Assembly (NCBI GenBank): GCA_963575745.1
Contig: CAUYUJ010015948.1
Coordinates: forward strand, 1,493,484-1,557,483
DNA: 64,000 nt
Origin: Prorocentrum cordatum
Lineage: Eukaryota > Sar > Dinophyceae > Prorocentrales > Prorocentraceae
Direction of reading: 5' to 3'
Under the pieces are notes generated by a model. It saw nothing but the letters and a program-made list of their open reading frames with translations, ran no database searches and was not told the origin of the DNA. The stretch's first letter is position 1. Every line of letters starts with the position of its first letter. Below are positions 8,166-19,477 of this stretch, one piece after another. A program made the translations under genes and the position numbers.

Positions 8166-11100
8166 TCATGCGCCAGAAGCGCGTGGGCGCTGACCGTACT
8201 GCACAACGCTGCGCTTCCACACGCGCTGGTCATGCACAAGGTCAGAACTCTGATTGGCACGAAATGACTCTCTCTGCACCATGGTCGTCCACTCGTTGCG
8301 CGGACGCCCGCGACGCCTGACATGCCGCTGCGAAGCCGGAACTGTGGCGTTCGGGACGAACGTATGGGAGCGAAGAACATCTGCGGCAGGTGATCGGGCG
8401 ACCTTCCCGTAGAGCAGCAATTGCTCCTGCAGCAAGCGCCTGTCCAAGGGTTGGCAGCTGGCCCTTTGAAGCGCTGTTGCGTTGGATATACGAGAGACAT
8501 AAGACGAAGGAATGCGTAATATTGATCTCAAGCATCGGCAATAGAAAGCATTCAATCTCCTAGTCTCGGCCGCGTTCAGCCATGCAGATTGCAAGCCGTA
8601 CATGAGCTTCGAAAGAATGACGGTGTCGAAGATGCGTATTTTCTCGGACAGCGAGAAAGACGCGTGGCCCCACAACCTTTGCAACGCCGTGAAATCCCCA
8701 CCCTTGTCCCAGCTTGCGAGATAACTCCGGCATGATCTGTCCGTCCGCGTAGATCCCCACGCCCAAATAGGCCATGCTGTTCTTCATCGGAATAGCGTCA
8801 CCGGTAGGCGCTCGGAGAACACATTTTCTCTTTGCTCCGATCAGCTGAAACTTTGACCAATGAAGCGCCATGCCGCACAAGCCACCGACGTGCGCGACAG
8901 AGTCTGGCATTTCTTGTAGTCGGGCTTGGCTTCGGCCTGCCAAGAGGGTGTCGTCTGCGTATAGATGCACTCCATGCGCCCAGCTTCGAGGTCCGCCTGG
9001 GCCTCCGGCGAGAGTCTGGCCGAAGCATCGTGGACGATCACTGTCATGAGCATCACAAACAAACATGGGGACAACGGGCATCATTGATAAATTCCAGATT
9101 TCTGCTCTCTGCTATCCGACTCTGCGTCGCCGTCGATGACGCAGAAACGGCGCTCCGAATATATGTGCTGCGCCATTCGGACATACTTTTCTGGTAATCC
9201 GAACCGGCGGATGGCCACCATGAGCGCGTCCACGTTGATAGAGTCGAACGCCTTCTGCCAGTCTAAAGCCACCATGCCGACTTGCCCGTCCTTCCAAGCC
9301 AATTCCATATCAATGCGCCGGCGCACCAAGAAAATAGCGTCGCCCGTGCTCCGGCCATTGCGGAAGCCGAACTGCGTGTTCGTCAGCCGTCGCTCCGCCC
9401 CTGCCCGCTGCAGTCTTTTCAAAAGAATGGAAGCGAAAAGCTTGTAGGTCACGCAAATGAGACTGATTGGCCGGTAGTTGTCGCAGAGCGTGACGCCCCC
9501 CTTCTTGTGAAGGGCCATCACGTTTGCGTAGTGCCAGTCCTCGGGGACACTCTCTTTCAGCCAACATTTGTTGCACATGCGCGTGAGCCAGGTGAGCCCT
9601 TCCGGCTTGCTCGCAACTGCGTGCCAGTACTCGCCGTGCACGCCATCTGGCCCACATGCTCTCTTCTTCTTCAAGCCGCTGAGAGCGTCGCCCGCTTCTT
9701 TTTCCGTGATGTCCCCGAGGTCTGCCGGCAATTCGTCTCCCAATGGCTCGCCGTCGGTCGCTGCTGCTGGTCTGACGCGCCACTGGACTCGCTCTAAATA
9801 TTCGGCCATGGTGTCAGCCCACTTGTCGCTATCAACCAATGCGCCGTTCTTGTCCTTCAGCTTGACGTTTCTCGGTTTCCGAGGATTCTGGCAAGCCCGG
9901 ATGCTCTGCCAGCCCCCCGTTGCGAGTTGTTTGTCCAACCAATCGGTTTTGTCTCTCTTGGCCATGTTCCGAGCCGTTTTGCGACGCTCGCGCTCCAAAG
10001 TTGCGCCCCCGGCTTCTCTCGCAGCACGTGCGCGGTCCAACGCGACCAGCGTCTCCTCAGATATCCACGGCCTGTTCGCTTTCCGGACAGGTGCCGGAAG
10101 CGTGGCCTTAGCAGCTGCCATCGCCCGGCCTGTGACTCCCCAAGCTCCCGGAACGGTGCCCTGGTCGTCCTCGACGGCCACGCTGTCGCAGAACGCTGTG
10201 GCAAACGTTCGTTGGATATCCTTTTGCTCCAAGGCAGCCGCGCCCTGTCTGCGCGAACGGGCAGGCTCGCTGCTATCGCGCCAGGGCATCTCCACCGCGG
10301 CTCGCACTGAAAAATGGCCCGTTGCAAAGGCTGCTCCGTGGATAGATCTCAAGTCCCGGATGCGACTGAAGAGCCCCCAATCACACAACAATAGATCTAA
10401 CATGCTGAAGCCTTGCTCTGTCACAAGATCTACTGGCGTGAACCCCGGCTCCATGAAGGTGGCCTTGCTCTCCGGCCCCCCAGGGGCGAAAGTGTTCGCC
10501 GCCGCCAGGGAGTTTCCCAAGCAGAGCTCCACCAACATACCTCTGTTCGGAATATCCACTTCGCGGCTGGCACGGGCGCCGAAAACGTGCTCACCGACAA
10601 TGTGCTCTTCGCCAGGCTCGCTGCGCCCAAGTCTCGAATTCAGGTCGCCGAAAATAAATTTCCCTTGGTTTGCCGAGCACCGCCGGCACGCAGCATCCAG
10701 AGCAAGGAACAACTGCAGCCTCTCGTCAAGAGCTCGGCCATTATGTGGAGCATAAGCGCACGCGATGCCCGTGGCGCCCCCCTGGACCCGCAACTTCACG
10801 CAGCAAATCCGGTCAGACACCTGTGTGTACAAGCGCGCCGATGGACGCCACCGCGGCGACACAATCACCCCAACTCCTGCCCAGTTCTTGTCTGGGCCAT
10901 CGCTGCCAGAGAGAATAATCATATAGCCATTATACCACTTCACTCTGCTCTCCACGATTCTCGTCTCCTGAATGCAAAGCGCGTCTAAGCCAAAAACTTC
11001 CATGTTACGAATTAGTTCGGTAATCTTCAGATCACTTAGGCCTTTGACGCCCCAGGTCCCACTCGTCAAAATTCCTGGGCATCGCCGGCCATGTCCCCGA

Positions 11101-11483
11101 AGTGCCGCTGACAGGCTTCTGCTGCTGCGGGGTGAAACTGCGCCCGCGCACCCTTCGCCCCATCGGTGGCCCTTGCCAGAGCCCTTGCTGTTCCCAGCGC
11201 GGCTCTTCGCAAGCCGGTCTTGCGCAGTCTTTGTTATGGTCTGCAGCTCCTGCGAGTTCTTGAGTTCCTGCCAGACCGCCCACTCCTGATTCAGCCACTC
11301 GATCTTGAAGGAGTTCCCGGCCACCGCCACCTTCACCACCTCCTTCCCCGCCACCTTCATGACCCCCCTTCCGCGGTCGATGGCAACGCACTCCTTCGCA
11401 AAGTTCCACTCCAGAAGCTGGCCCCTGAGGCTCCGCAAGTACCCCATGCACACCCGGTCTCGATGGGCGCCTCGATGTCGCAC
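8166..11483 (-). pseudogene. LINE endonuclease-reverse transcriptase, inactivated
   Basis: The frame 11483-9081 encodes an APE endonuclease followed by the first RT blocks. Endonuclease motifs are CIQETR, FGDLNSR, LDLLLCDW and ATGHFSV. RT motifs are KKKRACGPDGVHGEYW, NYRPISLICVTYKLFASIL, TQFGFRNGRSTGDAI and VALDWQKAFDSINVDAL. The next conserved block, normally QGCPLSP, reads Q-stop-CPLSPC because a GGA glycine codon has become TGA (about 9081). A frameshift between about 8960 and 9000 then puts LYADDTLLAG, which carries the catalytic Asp pair, in another frame. Another shift near 8680 leads to the C-terminal part (IRIFDTVILSKLMYGLQSAW, RRRGRPRNEWTTMVQ). The family copies RNA into DNA at a nicked target; this copy cannot. 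Confidence 0.9.
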
Positions 11484-12215
11484 CAGATCCGTTTCACGTT
11501 CCCGCCCCTACTCTCGTTCGACTTGGCCGCCTTATCCCTGAGAATCTCCAGGCCCCAGGAGGCCCCGTCTGGATCAGAAAACTTTGCGAGCACCAGGCCC
11601 TTGAACATCTCCCCCTCCCGATCCTTCTTATACACCTCGAGCGGCGTCGCGGCCGTCGCCACCCACTCTGAGGCTGATGTGAAAGACCACCCATCGAACC
11701 CCCCGACAACCACCACGGACGTAGTGAAGTTTGATGTTCGTGCTGCTGTGCGTGTTGTTCGTGATACTCATGTTATTCATGGCCTCCTTGATCATGCCCC
11801 CCACCTCCTCCCCTGTGACGTATTTGCCTGTTCCTCGCATGACCTCCTGGATATTCCCCTTAGTCACCACTTGTTCCTTGAGCTTTTCCACCTCCCCCTC
11901 GACCGAACTGGCCGCGATCTTGGCCTCGAACGCTGCCTGCTTGGCCGCTGTCGCCTGCTCCTTCGCCTCCTTCGCATCCTTCGCATTATTCTGCATCATG
12001 TTCTTAGCATACCTCATGTCCATCATCATGATCCTCATCATCTCCCTCATGTCGTCGCTGCCGCTCCCCTTGGGCTCTCCCTTGTACCCGCCCTTGGACT
12101 CGCCCGCCATCTGAATGTCGGCATCGTCGTCATCCAACTAGTCCAGAGGCGACCCGATCCTGCCTTGCTTTGCCACTCCACCGCCGGGCGAATGGATTTC
12201 GAATCGCTTGGCCAT
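11357..12215 (-). pseudogene. LINE ORF1-like segment, broken
   Basis: It starts MAKRFEIHSPGGG and meets an in-frame TAG just after GRIGSPLD (12138). It continues in the same frame as an acidic and Met-rich stretch, then an Ala/Lys/Glu coiled coil (AKEAKEQATAAKQAAFEAKI) and a region with KGNIQEVMRGTGKYVTGEE. A frame change near 11710 leads into VVVVGGFDGWSF and LEVYKKDREGEMFKGLVLAKF, which resembles the RRM-like part of ORF1 proteins. A second frame change near 11478 passes into the endonuclease frame, probably loss of one C in a CCC/GGG context. Role by family: RNA-binding partner of retrotransposition. It is certainly non-functional as it stands. Confidence 0.65.
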
Positions 12216-12639
12216 CGAGCCGCTGAAAGGTGCGACAGGAGCGACGCGCGGAATGGCGATGCCGGCTCCAGAGTCGCCCCAAGAAACACGCGGAGTGGGG
12301 CGGGGGAAGCGCGGGCGAGGCGCGATCGCGCGTTTGCGCGCCGTCTGGGGCCTGCGGGCGCCCCGAACGGCGCGAGCGCGCGCTCTGCGCCTCAGTCGGC
12401 GCGCGAACTCGCGCTCGCGGCTCTCCGCGCGCCCCGCCGACGCCCCCCGCCCCCCCCGGCCGCCCCCGGCTACCCCGGGCTGCCCCCCAGCCACCCCTCA
12501 GCCATCAATCTTCGGCCGAGGCGGGCGGCCCCCGGCGGCCCCCAGCGGCCCCCGGCCACCCCCCGGCCGCCCCCCCCCCAATCGGCGCTCGCCGCCGCGC
12601 CGCGCGCCGAGCCCCTACGACGCGGCGGTGGTCGCGGCG

Positions 12640-12835
12640 GGAAAACGAAACCACATGGATAACGGTGCGAATTACTGCATTACCTTTACTTTCCCCATGC
12701 GCCCCCTCTCCCCAGTTTTGTCAATAATATTTGTCGCCTGCCACCCCCCAGCGATCTGCTGTTACACTTCTTCTCTTCTCACCCCCTTCTCTGCCTCCGC
12801 CCTCCCCTCCCAATCTCGGCATTCGGGTCTAGAAC
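12640..12835. other. Spacer with no recognised feature
   Basis: A short mixed-composition stretch between the GC-rich region upstream of the LINE and the CCTAGGG repeats. No convincing coding potential on either strand. Confidence 0.5.
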
Positions 12836-13140
12836 CCGGGGGGGTAGCCTACCCTAGGCCCGACCCAAGGGCCTAGGGTAGCCTAGGGTAGGCCCTGCCC
12901 AAGGCCCTAGGGTAGCCTACCCTGAGCCCTACCCATGGCCCTAGGGTGGCCTAGGGCAGGCCCTACCCAAGGCCCCCAGGGTGGACCTGGGGTAGGCCTC
13001 ACCCAATGACCTAAGGTAGACCTAAGCATATAGTGCCCGGAGGGTAGGCCCACCCTGGGCCTACCCCTAGGCGTGCCCCCTAGGCCCACCCTAGGCCCCT
13101 AAGCCTACCCCCTAAGCCTACCCCATATAGGCCTACCCCA
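12836..13140. repeat. CCTAGGG / GGGTAGGCC repeat block, left border of satellite
   Basis: Dense degenerate repeats of GGGTAGCCTAGGGTAGGCC-like words, which are partly self-complementary (CCTAGG core). Blocks of the same type recur within the satellite (14040-14155, 15705-15800) and at its far right border (39905-40215). Confidence 0.85.
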
Positions 13141-15931
13141 CATAGGCCTGCCCGCCCGCCGGATCGAGCAGACGGACCAGAACGGATCGGGTCGGATCGG
13201 GCAGGCATTAAAGTGTGGAGCATGCTCGCACTAGCACGCGTGGGCCCTAACGGGCGGGGCAGGTCGGGTCGGGCGGGCCCTAACGGGCGGGGCGGGTCGC
13301 GTTGGCGGGACATGAAAGTATGGTGCGTGTACACTTGGCACGCGTGAACCCTCGCGGGCGGGTCGGGTCGGGTCGGGCGGGCGGACCCTAACGGGCGGGT
13401 CGGGTCGGGTCGGGCGGGCCCTAACGGGCGGGTCGGGTCGGGCGGGCGGGACATTAAAGTATGGCGCGTGCACTTGACACGCTGGGCGGGCCGGGTCGGG
13501 TCGGGCGGGCGGACCCTAACGGGCGGGGCGGGTCGGGTCGGGTGGGCCTCAGGGGCGGGTTGGGTCGGGGGCCGGGCGGGACATTTAAGTGTGGTGCGTG
13601 TGCACTTGACACGCGTGAAGCCTAACGGGCGGGTCGGGTCGGGTCGGGCGGCGGGACATTAAAGCATGGTGCGTGTGCACTTGGCACGCGTGAACCCTAA
13701 CGGGCGGGTCGGGCGGGTCGGGCGGGCGGACCCTAACGGGCGGGTCGGGTCGGGTCGGGCGGACCCTAACGGGCGGGTCGGGTCGGGCGGGCGGGACATT
13801 AAAGTATGGTGCGTGTACGCTGGCACGCGTGAGCCCTAAACGGGCGGGTCGGGTCGGGTCGGGCGGGCGAACCCTAACGGGCGGGTCGGGTCGGGCGGAC
13901 CCTAGCGGGCGGGTCGGGTCAGGCGGGCGGGACATTAAAGCATGGTGCGTGTACACTTGACACGCGCGAACCCTAACGGGCGGGTCGGGTCGGGTCGGGC
14001 GGGCGGACGCTAACGGGCGGGGTCGGGCGGGCCCTCGCTACCCTAGGCCTACCCCCTAGGCCTACCCCCTAGGTTTACCCTGGGCCTACCTCTAGGCCCC
14101 TAAGCCTACCCACCCCTAAGCCTACCCCCTAGGCCTACCCCTATAGGCCTGCCCGCCCGCCGGATCGAGCAGACGGACCAGAACGGATCGGGTCGGATCG
14201 GGCAGGCATTAAAGTGTAAAGCATGTTCGCACTAGCACGCGTGAGGCCTAAAGGGCGGAGCAGGTCGGGTCGGGCGGGCCCTAACGGGCGGGCCGGGTCG
14301 TGCGGGCGGGACATTAAAGTATGTTGCGCGTGCACTTGACACGCGTGAACCCTCACGGGCGGGTCGGGTCGGGTCGGGCGGGCGGACCCTAACGGGCGGG
14401 TCGGGTCGGGTCGGGCGGACCCTAACGGGCGGGTCGGATCGGGCGGGCGAAACGTTAAAGTATGGTGCGTATGCACTTGACACGCGTGAAGCCGAACGGG
14501 CGGGTCGGGTCGGGTCGGGCGGGCGGGCCCCAACGGGCGGGGCGAGGCGGGTCGGGCCGGGCGGACCCTCAGGGGCGGGTTGGGTCGGGCCGGGCGGGAC
14601 ATTAAAGTATGGTGCGTGTGCGCTTGACACGCGTGAACCCTCACGGGCGGGTCGGGTCGGGTGGGGCGGGCGGGCCCTAAGCGGGCGGGTCGGGTCGGGC
14701 GGACCCTAACGGGCGGGTCGGATCGGGCGGGCGAAACGTTAAAGTATGGTGCGTATGCACTTGACACGCGTGAAGCCGAACGGGCGGGTCGGGTCGGGTC
14801 GGGCGGGCGGGCCCCAACGGGCGGGGCGAGGCGGGTCGGGCCGGGCGGACCCTCAGGGGCGGGTTGGGTCGGGCCGGGCGGGACATTAAAGTATGGTGCG
14901 TGTGCGCTTGACACGCGTGAACCCTCACGGGCGGGTCGGATCGGGTGGGGCGGGCAAGCCCTAGCGGGCGGGTCGGGTCGGGCGAGCCCTAACGGGCGGG
15001 TCGGGTCGGGCGGGCGGGACATTAAAGTATGGTGCGCGTGACGTTCGGGTCGGGTCGGGCTAACGGGCGGGTCGGGTCGGGCGGAGCCTAACGGGCGGGT
15101 CGGGGGGGCGGGCGGGACATTAAAGCATGGTGCGCGTGCACTTGGCACGCGTGAACCCTCACGGGCGGGTCGGGTCGGGTCGGGTGGGCGGACCCTAACG
15201 GGCGGGCCCTAACGCGCGGGTCGGGCCGGGCGGGCGGGACATTAAAGTATGGTGCGCGTACACTGGCACGCGTGGGCCCTAAACGGGCGGGTCGGGTCGG
15301 GTCGGGCGGGCGGACCCTAACGGCTGGGTCGGGTCGGGTCGGGCGGGCCCTAACGGGCGGGTCGGGTCGGTCGGGCGGGACATTCAAATATGGTGCGCGT
15401 GCACTTGACGCGCGTAAACCTTCACGTGCGGGTCGGGTCGGGTCGGGCGGGCGGGCCCTAACGGGCGGGTCGGGTCGGGCGGGCCCTAGCGGGCGGGTCG
15501 GGAAGGGCGGGCGGGACCTTAAAGCATGGTGCGTGTGCACTTGACACGCGTGAACCCTAACGGGCGGGTCGGGTCGGGTCGGGCGGGCGGGCCCTGACGC
15601 GCGGGTCGGGTCGGGTCGGGCGGACCCTCGCGGGCGGGTCGGGTCGGGCGGGCGGGACATTCAAGTGTGGTGCGTGTGCACTTGGCGCGCGTGAACCCTA
15701 GAGGGCGGTTCGGCCTCGGGTAGGGGCGGTGGGCCTAGGGGGTGGGCCTAGGGTAGGCCTATGGGGGTAGGCCTAAGGGGTGGGCCTAAGGTTGGCGGGT
15801 ACACATGACGCGCGTCAACCCTGACGGGCGGGTCGGGTCGGGTCGGGCGGGCGGACCCTAACGGGCGGGTCGGGTCAGGTCGGGCGGACCCTAACGGGCG
15901 GGTCGGGTCGGGCGGGCGGGACGTTAAAGTA
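13140..15931. repeat. GC-rich satellite array, left part (about 138-bp units)
   Basis: Each unit has a conserved segment (ACATTAAAGTATGGTGCGTG, then CACTTGACACGCGTGAACCC) followed by variable numbers of CGGGTCGGG and ACCCTAACGGGCGGG subrepeats. The ATTAAAG marker recurs about 75-157 bp apart, most often about 138 bp. All units have the same orientation. Frames here encode only Arg/Pro/Asp repeats and are not genes. The array stops at 15931 inside the conserved segment, where the TIR element begins. Confidence 0.95.
15930..15931. other. TA target-site duplication, left copy
   Basis: TA precedes the left terminal inverted repeat and is repeated at 38772-38773. Together with the satellite sequence on each side it rebuilds an uninterrupted AAAGTATGG unit. 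Confidence 0.8.
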
Positions 15932-15962
15932 CCCTGAGGGCCATCAGTCCAGATTTTCTGGT
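15932..15962 (+). repeat. Left terminal inverted repeat (31 bp)
   Basis: Perfect reverse complement of 38741-38771. It contains an internal small palindrome, CCAGATTTTCTGG. The next 100 bp holds related phrases (AATCCAGAAAAGTTGAT, AGAGTCCAGTTTTGTTG, AGAGTCCAATTTTGCAG) that look like subterminal repeats. Confidence 0.9.
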
Positions 15963-16109
15963 CTCTTTCGCAATGCATCGACTGATTCCGCAACCAGAAT
16001 CCAGAAAAGTTGATTTGAAAAGATAGAGACTAGTTTCGCGGAATAGAGTCCAGTTTTGTTGATAAGAGTCCAATTTTGCAGATGCGATGTTGCATACATG
16101 TTATGTGTG

Positions 16110-16165
16110 ATGTAACACACATATATATATATATATGTATATATATATGTACATATATATACATG

Positions 16166-16199
<34 letters not shown>

Positions 16200-16240
16200 A
16201 ATATGTAATATATATATGTATGTATATATATTATACATAC

Positions 16241-16273
<33 letters not shown>

Positions 16274-16335
16274 CACATATATACATGTGAATATATACCA
16301 TATGTACTATATGACATAAACCATACATCATATAT
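16110..16335. repeat. Subterminal TA/TG microsatellite, left
   Basis: (AT)n with TG, AC and CATA interruptions, about 150 bp inside the left TIR. A similar tract lies about 80-260 bp inside the right TIR. Confidence 0.9.
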
Positions 16336-16339
16336 CATA

Positions 16340-17335
16340 TCCGAACGCTCGCGGTCGCGCGTCATGGCTGTGTGTGCGTGCGGTTTCCCGCAAGGGCATT
16401 GCAGCATGATGCTCGCGACGGCGCGGCTTGCGCCCTTCGCGGGACGACGTCGTGCGGCGCGCTGCGTGTGCGGATTCCCGCACTCCTGGCGACGCGGTTT
16501 CGGCGGCCGCGCGGTTTAAAACTGCCCGCGCAACGCCGAAGTGCGGACAGCGCCGTGAAAACCAGGTTTCCCGACATAAGCCCCGCGGTTTGGGGTGTGC
16601 GGATTCCCGCATTCCTTGCGACGGCGTTGTTGGTTTTCAACAGCGCGTTTTTGAAACATATGCGTTACTTTGCGCGTTAACGCGCAAAATAACGCACACA
16701 CTTGTACGTATGTGTGTGCGGATTCCCGCACTCCTCGCGACGGCAGCATTTTTCAAACATGATGTTATGGCTTTGGAATGCGTTTTCAACAACGCGTTTT
16801 TTTTTCAAATGAGTCTAATTTTTCCGCGTTGCTCCGCACTCTTTGCCGCGCTGTTGTGGATTCCCGCATTCCTCGCGACGGCGTTGCGCGGGCATTTTTG
16901 AAAAATCGGTATTATTTGTTGGAATCTCAATGAAACAATTGGTTTTCAATCATGCGTTTTTGAAAAATAAGTCCAATTTTGGCGCGGTGTGTGCGGATCC
17001 CCGCACAGCTGTTATGCGGGCAGTTCTGAAAAACAAATGTTCTGAAAAACAGTTTTTTGAGATTCCAGTGCGATAATTGGTTTTCAACAGCGCGTTTTTG
17101 AAAAATAAGTCCAATTTTGGGGCGTTGTGCGCGGTTGTGCGGGCCCGCACACCCAGTATACGGCAGAATTCTAGAAAATAAGTCCAATTTTGTCGGAGGA
17201 CGGCTTTTTCCGGGAATAAGGCCGGAAATTCCGGGAAAAACCGGGAAATCAGTCGTCTGTGCGGGCCCGCCTACGTCTGTGCGGGCCCGCATACGTCTGT
17301 GCGCTCCCGCATGCCATTTCGAGCCAAAATGGCTA
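16340..17335. repeat. Degenerate tandem repeat with GTGCGGATTCCCGCA and GTTTTCAACAGCGCG motifs
   Basis: Several copies (near 16376, 16464, 16590, 16713, 16853, 16990, 17130) of a phrase like TGTGCGGATTCCCGCACTCC followed by CGCGACGGCG. They are interleaved with TTGGTTTTCAA-CGCGTTTTTGAAA and AATAAGTCCAATTTTG. GCGGATTCCCGC can pair with itself. Spacing is roughly 110-140 bp. No gene was accepted here. Confidence 0.75.
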
Positions 17336-17337
17336 AG

Positions 17338-17560
17338 GAATGGTGGTGGAGGGGAGTGGTGGTGGAGGAGATGAGGGAGGGGGCAGAAAGGAGGTCGTGG
17401 AGGGGAGTTGTGGTGGAGGGTAGTGGTAGTGGAGGCGAGTGGTGGTGGAGGGGAGTGGTGGTGGAGAGGAGTGGTGGTGGAGGGGATGGGGTGGAAAGGA
17501 GTGGTGGTGGAGGGGAGTGGCGGTGGAGGGGAGTGGTGGTGGAGGGGAGGGTAACAGAAC
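17338..17560. repeat. GGTGGTGGAGGGGAGT minisatellite
   Basis: About a dozen imperfect 15-24 bp units of GGTGGTGGAGGGGAGT. Purine-rich on the plus strand. No coding sequence accepted. Confidence 0.9.
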
Positions 17561-17619
17561 GAAGAGCGTGACAACACATTTCCATGAGCGCACCGCCATG
17601 GCATTCATACGGCACTGGG

Positions 17620-18351
17620 CTATAAATCTGACTCCTGAACCTCGGGCCCGCGGCGCTCAGAAGAAGCAGCATGTTGGCGGTTGAACTTAATCTTGAAGCG
17701 AATCGAATCAACATCGTCTTTCAGTTCCATTGGGATTATCACGACCAGGTTCCCTTTTTTTGGATTGCTTGGGTTGCTCGAGCGAACAGTGACCATCTGC
17801 TCAGGTGACTCCGGTATCGGGGTCTGGCCCAGCATGGTCGGCGTGTCGCCTCTCTGAGCGGGAGGACGGAGAAGAAGGAGGAGACCAAGGTGGAGGGGGA
17901 GGAGGAGGAGGAGGAGGAGGAGGAGGAGGAGGAGGAGGAGAAGGATGATGAGGAGAAGGAGGAAGAGAAGGAAGAGGAACATGAGGATAAGGAAGCAAGA
18001 GGATAAGGATAAGGAGGAGGAAGAAGAGTTGCAGGAGAAACATGAGGATGATAAGGAGGAGTTGTGATGGGGAAGAGGGATAACAAGCAATCGACAGATG
18101 CATGATGATGGTGAGGAGCAAGAGATTGAGGAGCACGGGGAGGAGAAAGAGGAGGAGAAACAACGAGGATGATAATAAGCACGGGATGTGAGGGGGGACG
18201 AAAAGGAAGAGAACGAGGAAAAAGCAAAGGAGGCGCGGAGGAGGAGGAGGAGGAGGAGGAGGAGGTTGGAGGTAAAGGCGAGAAGGAAGCCTGCATGCAC
18301 ATTGATGCAGACGCGTTTGGCCGCTGGTTCGTCGTGATCGCCAGAAGCCAT
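17620..18351 (-). CDS. Small two-exon gene of unknown function
   Basis: Exon 1 starts MASGDHDEPAAKRVCINVHAG (18351 to about 18290). Exon 2 follows a pyrimidine tract and CGCTCAG near 17860. It reads RGDTPTMLGQTPIPESPEQM, later VVIIPMELKDDVDSIRFKIK, and ends EVQESDL with a stop at 17620. The intron between them is almost entirely GGA/TCC repeat (17875-18265). The donor is unclear: a GC donor after the codon for His-20 keeps phase. The frame also stays open upstream of the Met to 18441, so upstream exons are possible. I do not recognise the family. Predicted protein about 95 residues. Confidence 0.45.
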   Translation of the reverse strand: MASGDHDEPAAKRVCINVHAGFLLAFTSNLLLLLLLLLRASFAFSSFSSFSSPLTSRAYYHPRCFSSSFSSPCSSISCSSPSSCICRLLVIPLPHHNSSLSSSCFSCNSSSSSLSLSSCFLILMFLFLLFLLLLIILLLLLLLLLLLLLLLPLHLGLLLLLRPPAQRGDTPTMLGQTPIPESPEQMVTVRSSNPSNPKKGNLVVIIPMELKDDVDSIRFKIKFNRQHAASSERRGPEVQESDL

Positions 18352-18499
18352 TGCATGCTCTGCCGGGCTTAACATCCTTTGGGCTCCCGTCCCAGCGGGG
18401 GGCGGTGGCCCCATACTCTGTACTTTGCCTTTCGGCACCATTGGGGTTCGGGGTTCGGGCCTCGGACAGCTTCGGATGAAGAGTAAGGGGGTTCGGGGT

Positions 18500-18725
18500 T
18501 CGGGCCTCCCTCCCTCCTCCTCGCCCTCCTCGTCCTCGTCCTCATCTTCCTCCTCCTCCTCCTCGTTCTACTCGTACTCCTCCTGCCCCTCTTTGTCCTC
18601 ATCCCTCCTCCTCCTCATCCTTGTCCTCCTTCTCGTTCTACTCGTCCTCTTCTTCTTCCTCCTACTCCTCCTCATCCTCTCCCTCCTCTTCCTCCTCTGC
18701 TCCTCCTCTTCCTTTTTTCCTTCTC
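18500..18725. repeat. TCC/CTC pyrimidine tract
   Basis: Plus-strand CTCCTCCTC repeat, purine-rich on the strand of the neighbouring genes. Interpreted as intron or spacer. Confidence 0.8.
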
Positions 18726-18729
18726 CTTC

Positions 18730-18862
18730 ACCCCTCGTCTTTCGAACGGCTTGAACTTTGCAGGGTGGCCGAAATTGATTTCTCTGAGGCGCGTCTGAGA
18801 CTTCCCCGCAGGGTGGCCGTCGTGGACTCCAAATCTTGCGAGGAGGTGGACCCTCGTCTCTC
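18730..18862 (-). CDS. Possible internal exon, frame ambiguous
   Basis: A non-repetitive island of about 130 bp between TCC tracts. Two minus frames are open: one with EGPPPRKIWSPRRPPCGEV, the other with MRETRVHLLARFGVHDGHP. Without a partner exon I cannot choose. It may join the exon at 19299 or the gene ending at 17620. Confidence 0.3.
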
Positions 18863-18889
18863 TCATCTTGAGGCCTTCTCTTCCTTCTC

Positions 18890-19115
18890 CTTCTCTTGCT
18901 CCTCCTCCTCCTCCTCCTCCTTCTCTCTGTTGGCCTCCTCTTCCTCTTCCTCCTCCTTATCTTCCCTCCTCCTACTCCTCGTCTCCTCGTCCTCCTCATC
19001 ATTCTGATCCTCTTCTATTTCATGAAGCGTGCTCCTCCTCCTCCTCCTCCTCCTCCTTCTCCTCCTCCTCCTCCCCGCCCTCCCCCTCCTCCTCCCCATC
19101 TTTCCTTCTTCCCTC
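18890..19115. repeat. TCC/CTC pyrimidine tract
   Basis: Plus-strand CTCCTCCTC repeat separating two exon-like islands; no coding content. Confidence 0.8.
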
Positions 19116-19119
19116 ACCC

Positions 19120-19299
19120 TCATCGTTCGTGGCGCTGCGCGGGGCGGCCCGCAGCGTCCGAGACGACCTCCAAGCACGGGAGCAGCCGCCTCAGAAAGCG
19201 ATCTCCTTCGGGGCGGTCCCCCTTCTTGATCCCCTGCTTCCTGCTCCTCTGCCTATCCTTCTTCCCGCCCTTGCTCCCACGTTCTACCGCCGCCTCCAT
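19120..19299 (-). CDS. Short Lys/Arg-rich exon or small ORF
   Basis: A clean minus frame begins MEAAVERGSKGGKKDRQRSR at 19299 and runs about 60 codons to a TGA after RPAQRHER. It is flanked by TCC tracts on both sides. AG|AGG lies directly before the ATG, so it may be an internal exon. The basic N-terminus and the LLPCLEVVSDAAG segment do not match a family I know. Confidence 0.35.
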   Translation of the reverse strand: MEAAVERGSKGGKKDRQRSRKQGIKKGDRPEGDRFLRRLLPCLEVVSDAAGRPAQRHER

Positions 19300-19477
19300 C
19301 CTCTATTCTCCTGCTGCTCCTCCTCCTCCTCCTCCTGTTCCTTCTGCTGCTCTTCCTCCTCTTCTCCTCCCTGTGCCGCTGTCTTTCTCTTTTCCTCCAC
19401 TGCCTACTCCTCCTTCCTTCCTCCTCTTCCTCGTCATCCTCATGCGTGGCTCAATCGGTGCTCCTGCACAGCCCAAT

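Larger units (their letters stand above)
8166..12215 (-). mobile_element. Degenerate non-LTR retrotransposon (LINE) with ORF1-like, endonuclease and RT domains
   Basis: The minus strand encodes, in order, an ORF1-like region, an APE-type endonuclease, a reverse transcriptase and a C-terminal region, in at least four frames with internal stops. The layout fits dinoflagellate LINEs. The 5' limit is taken at MAKRFEIHS (12215) and the 3' limit at the end of the last RT-related frame (8166). No target-site duplication or tail could be fixed. A GC-rich stretch upstream (12220-12640) may be its 5' UTR. Confidence 0.85.

Noticed and set aside
9568-10755. 395-codon plus-strand frame
   Set aside because: Antisense of the LINE endonuclease-RT frame, which has the true motifs.
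13080-15660. Long frames in the satellite, up to 335 codons
   Set aside because: They are direct translations of the GC-rich satellite unit (RPDPPVRV-type repeats), open in several frames at once.
13140-15931. CRISPR-like array
   Set aside because: Conserved blocks are regularly spaced, but the intervening sequence is itself repetitive and there are no cas-like genes; it is a satellite.
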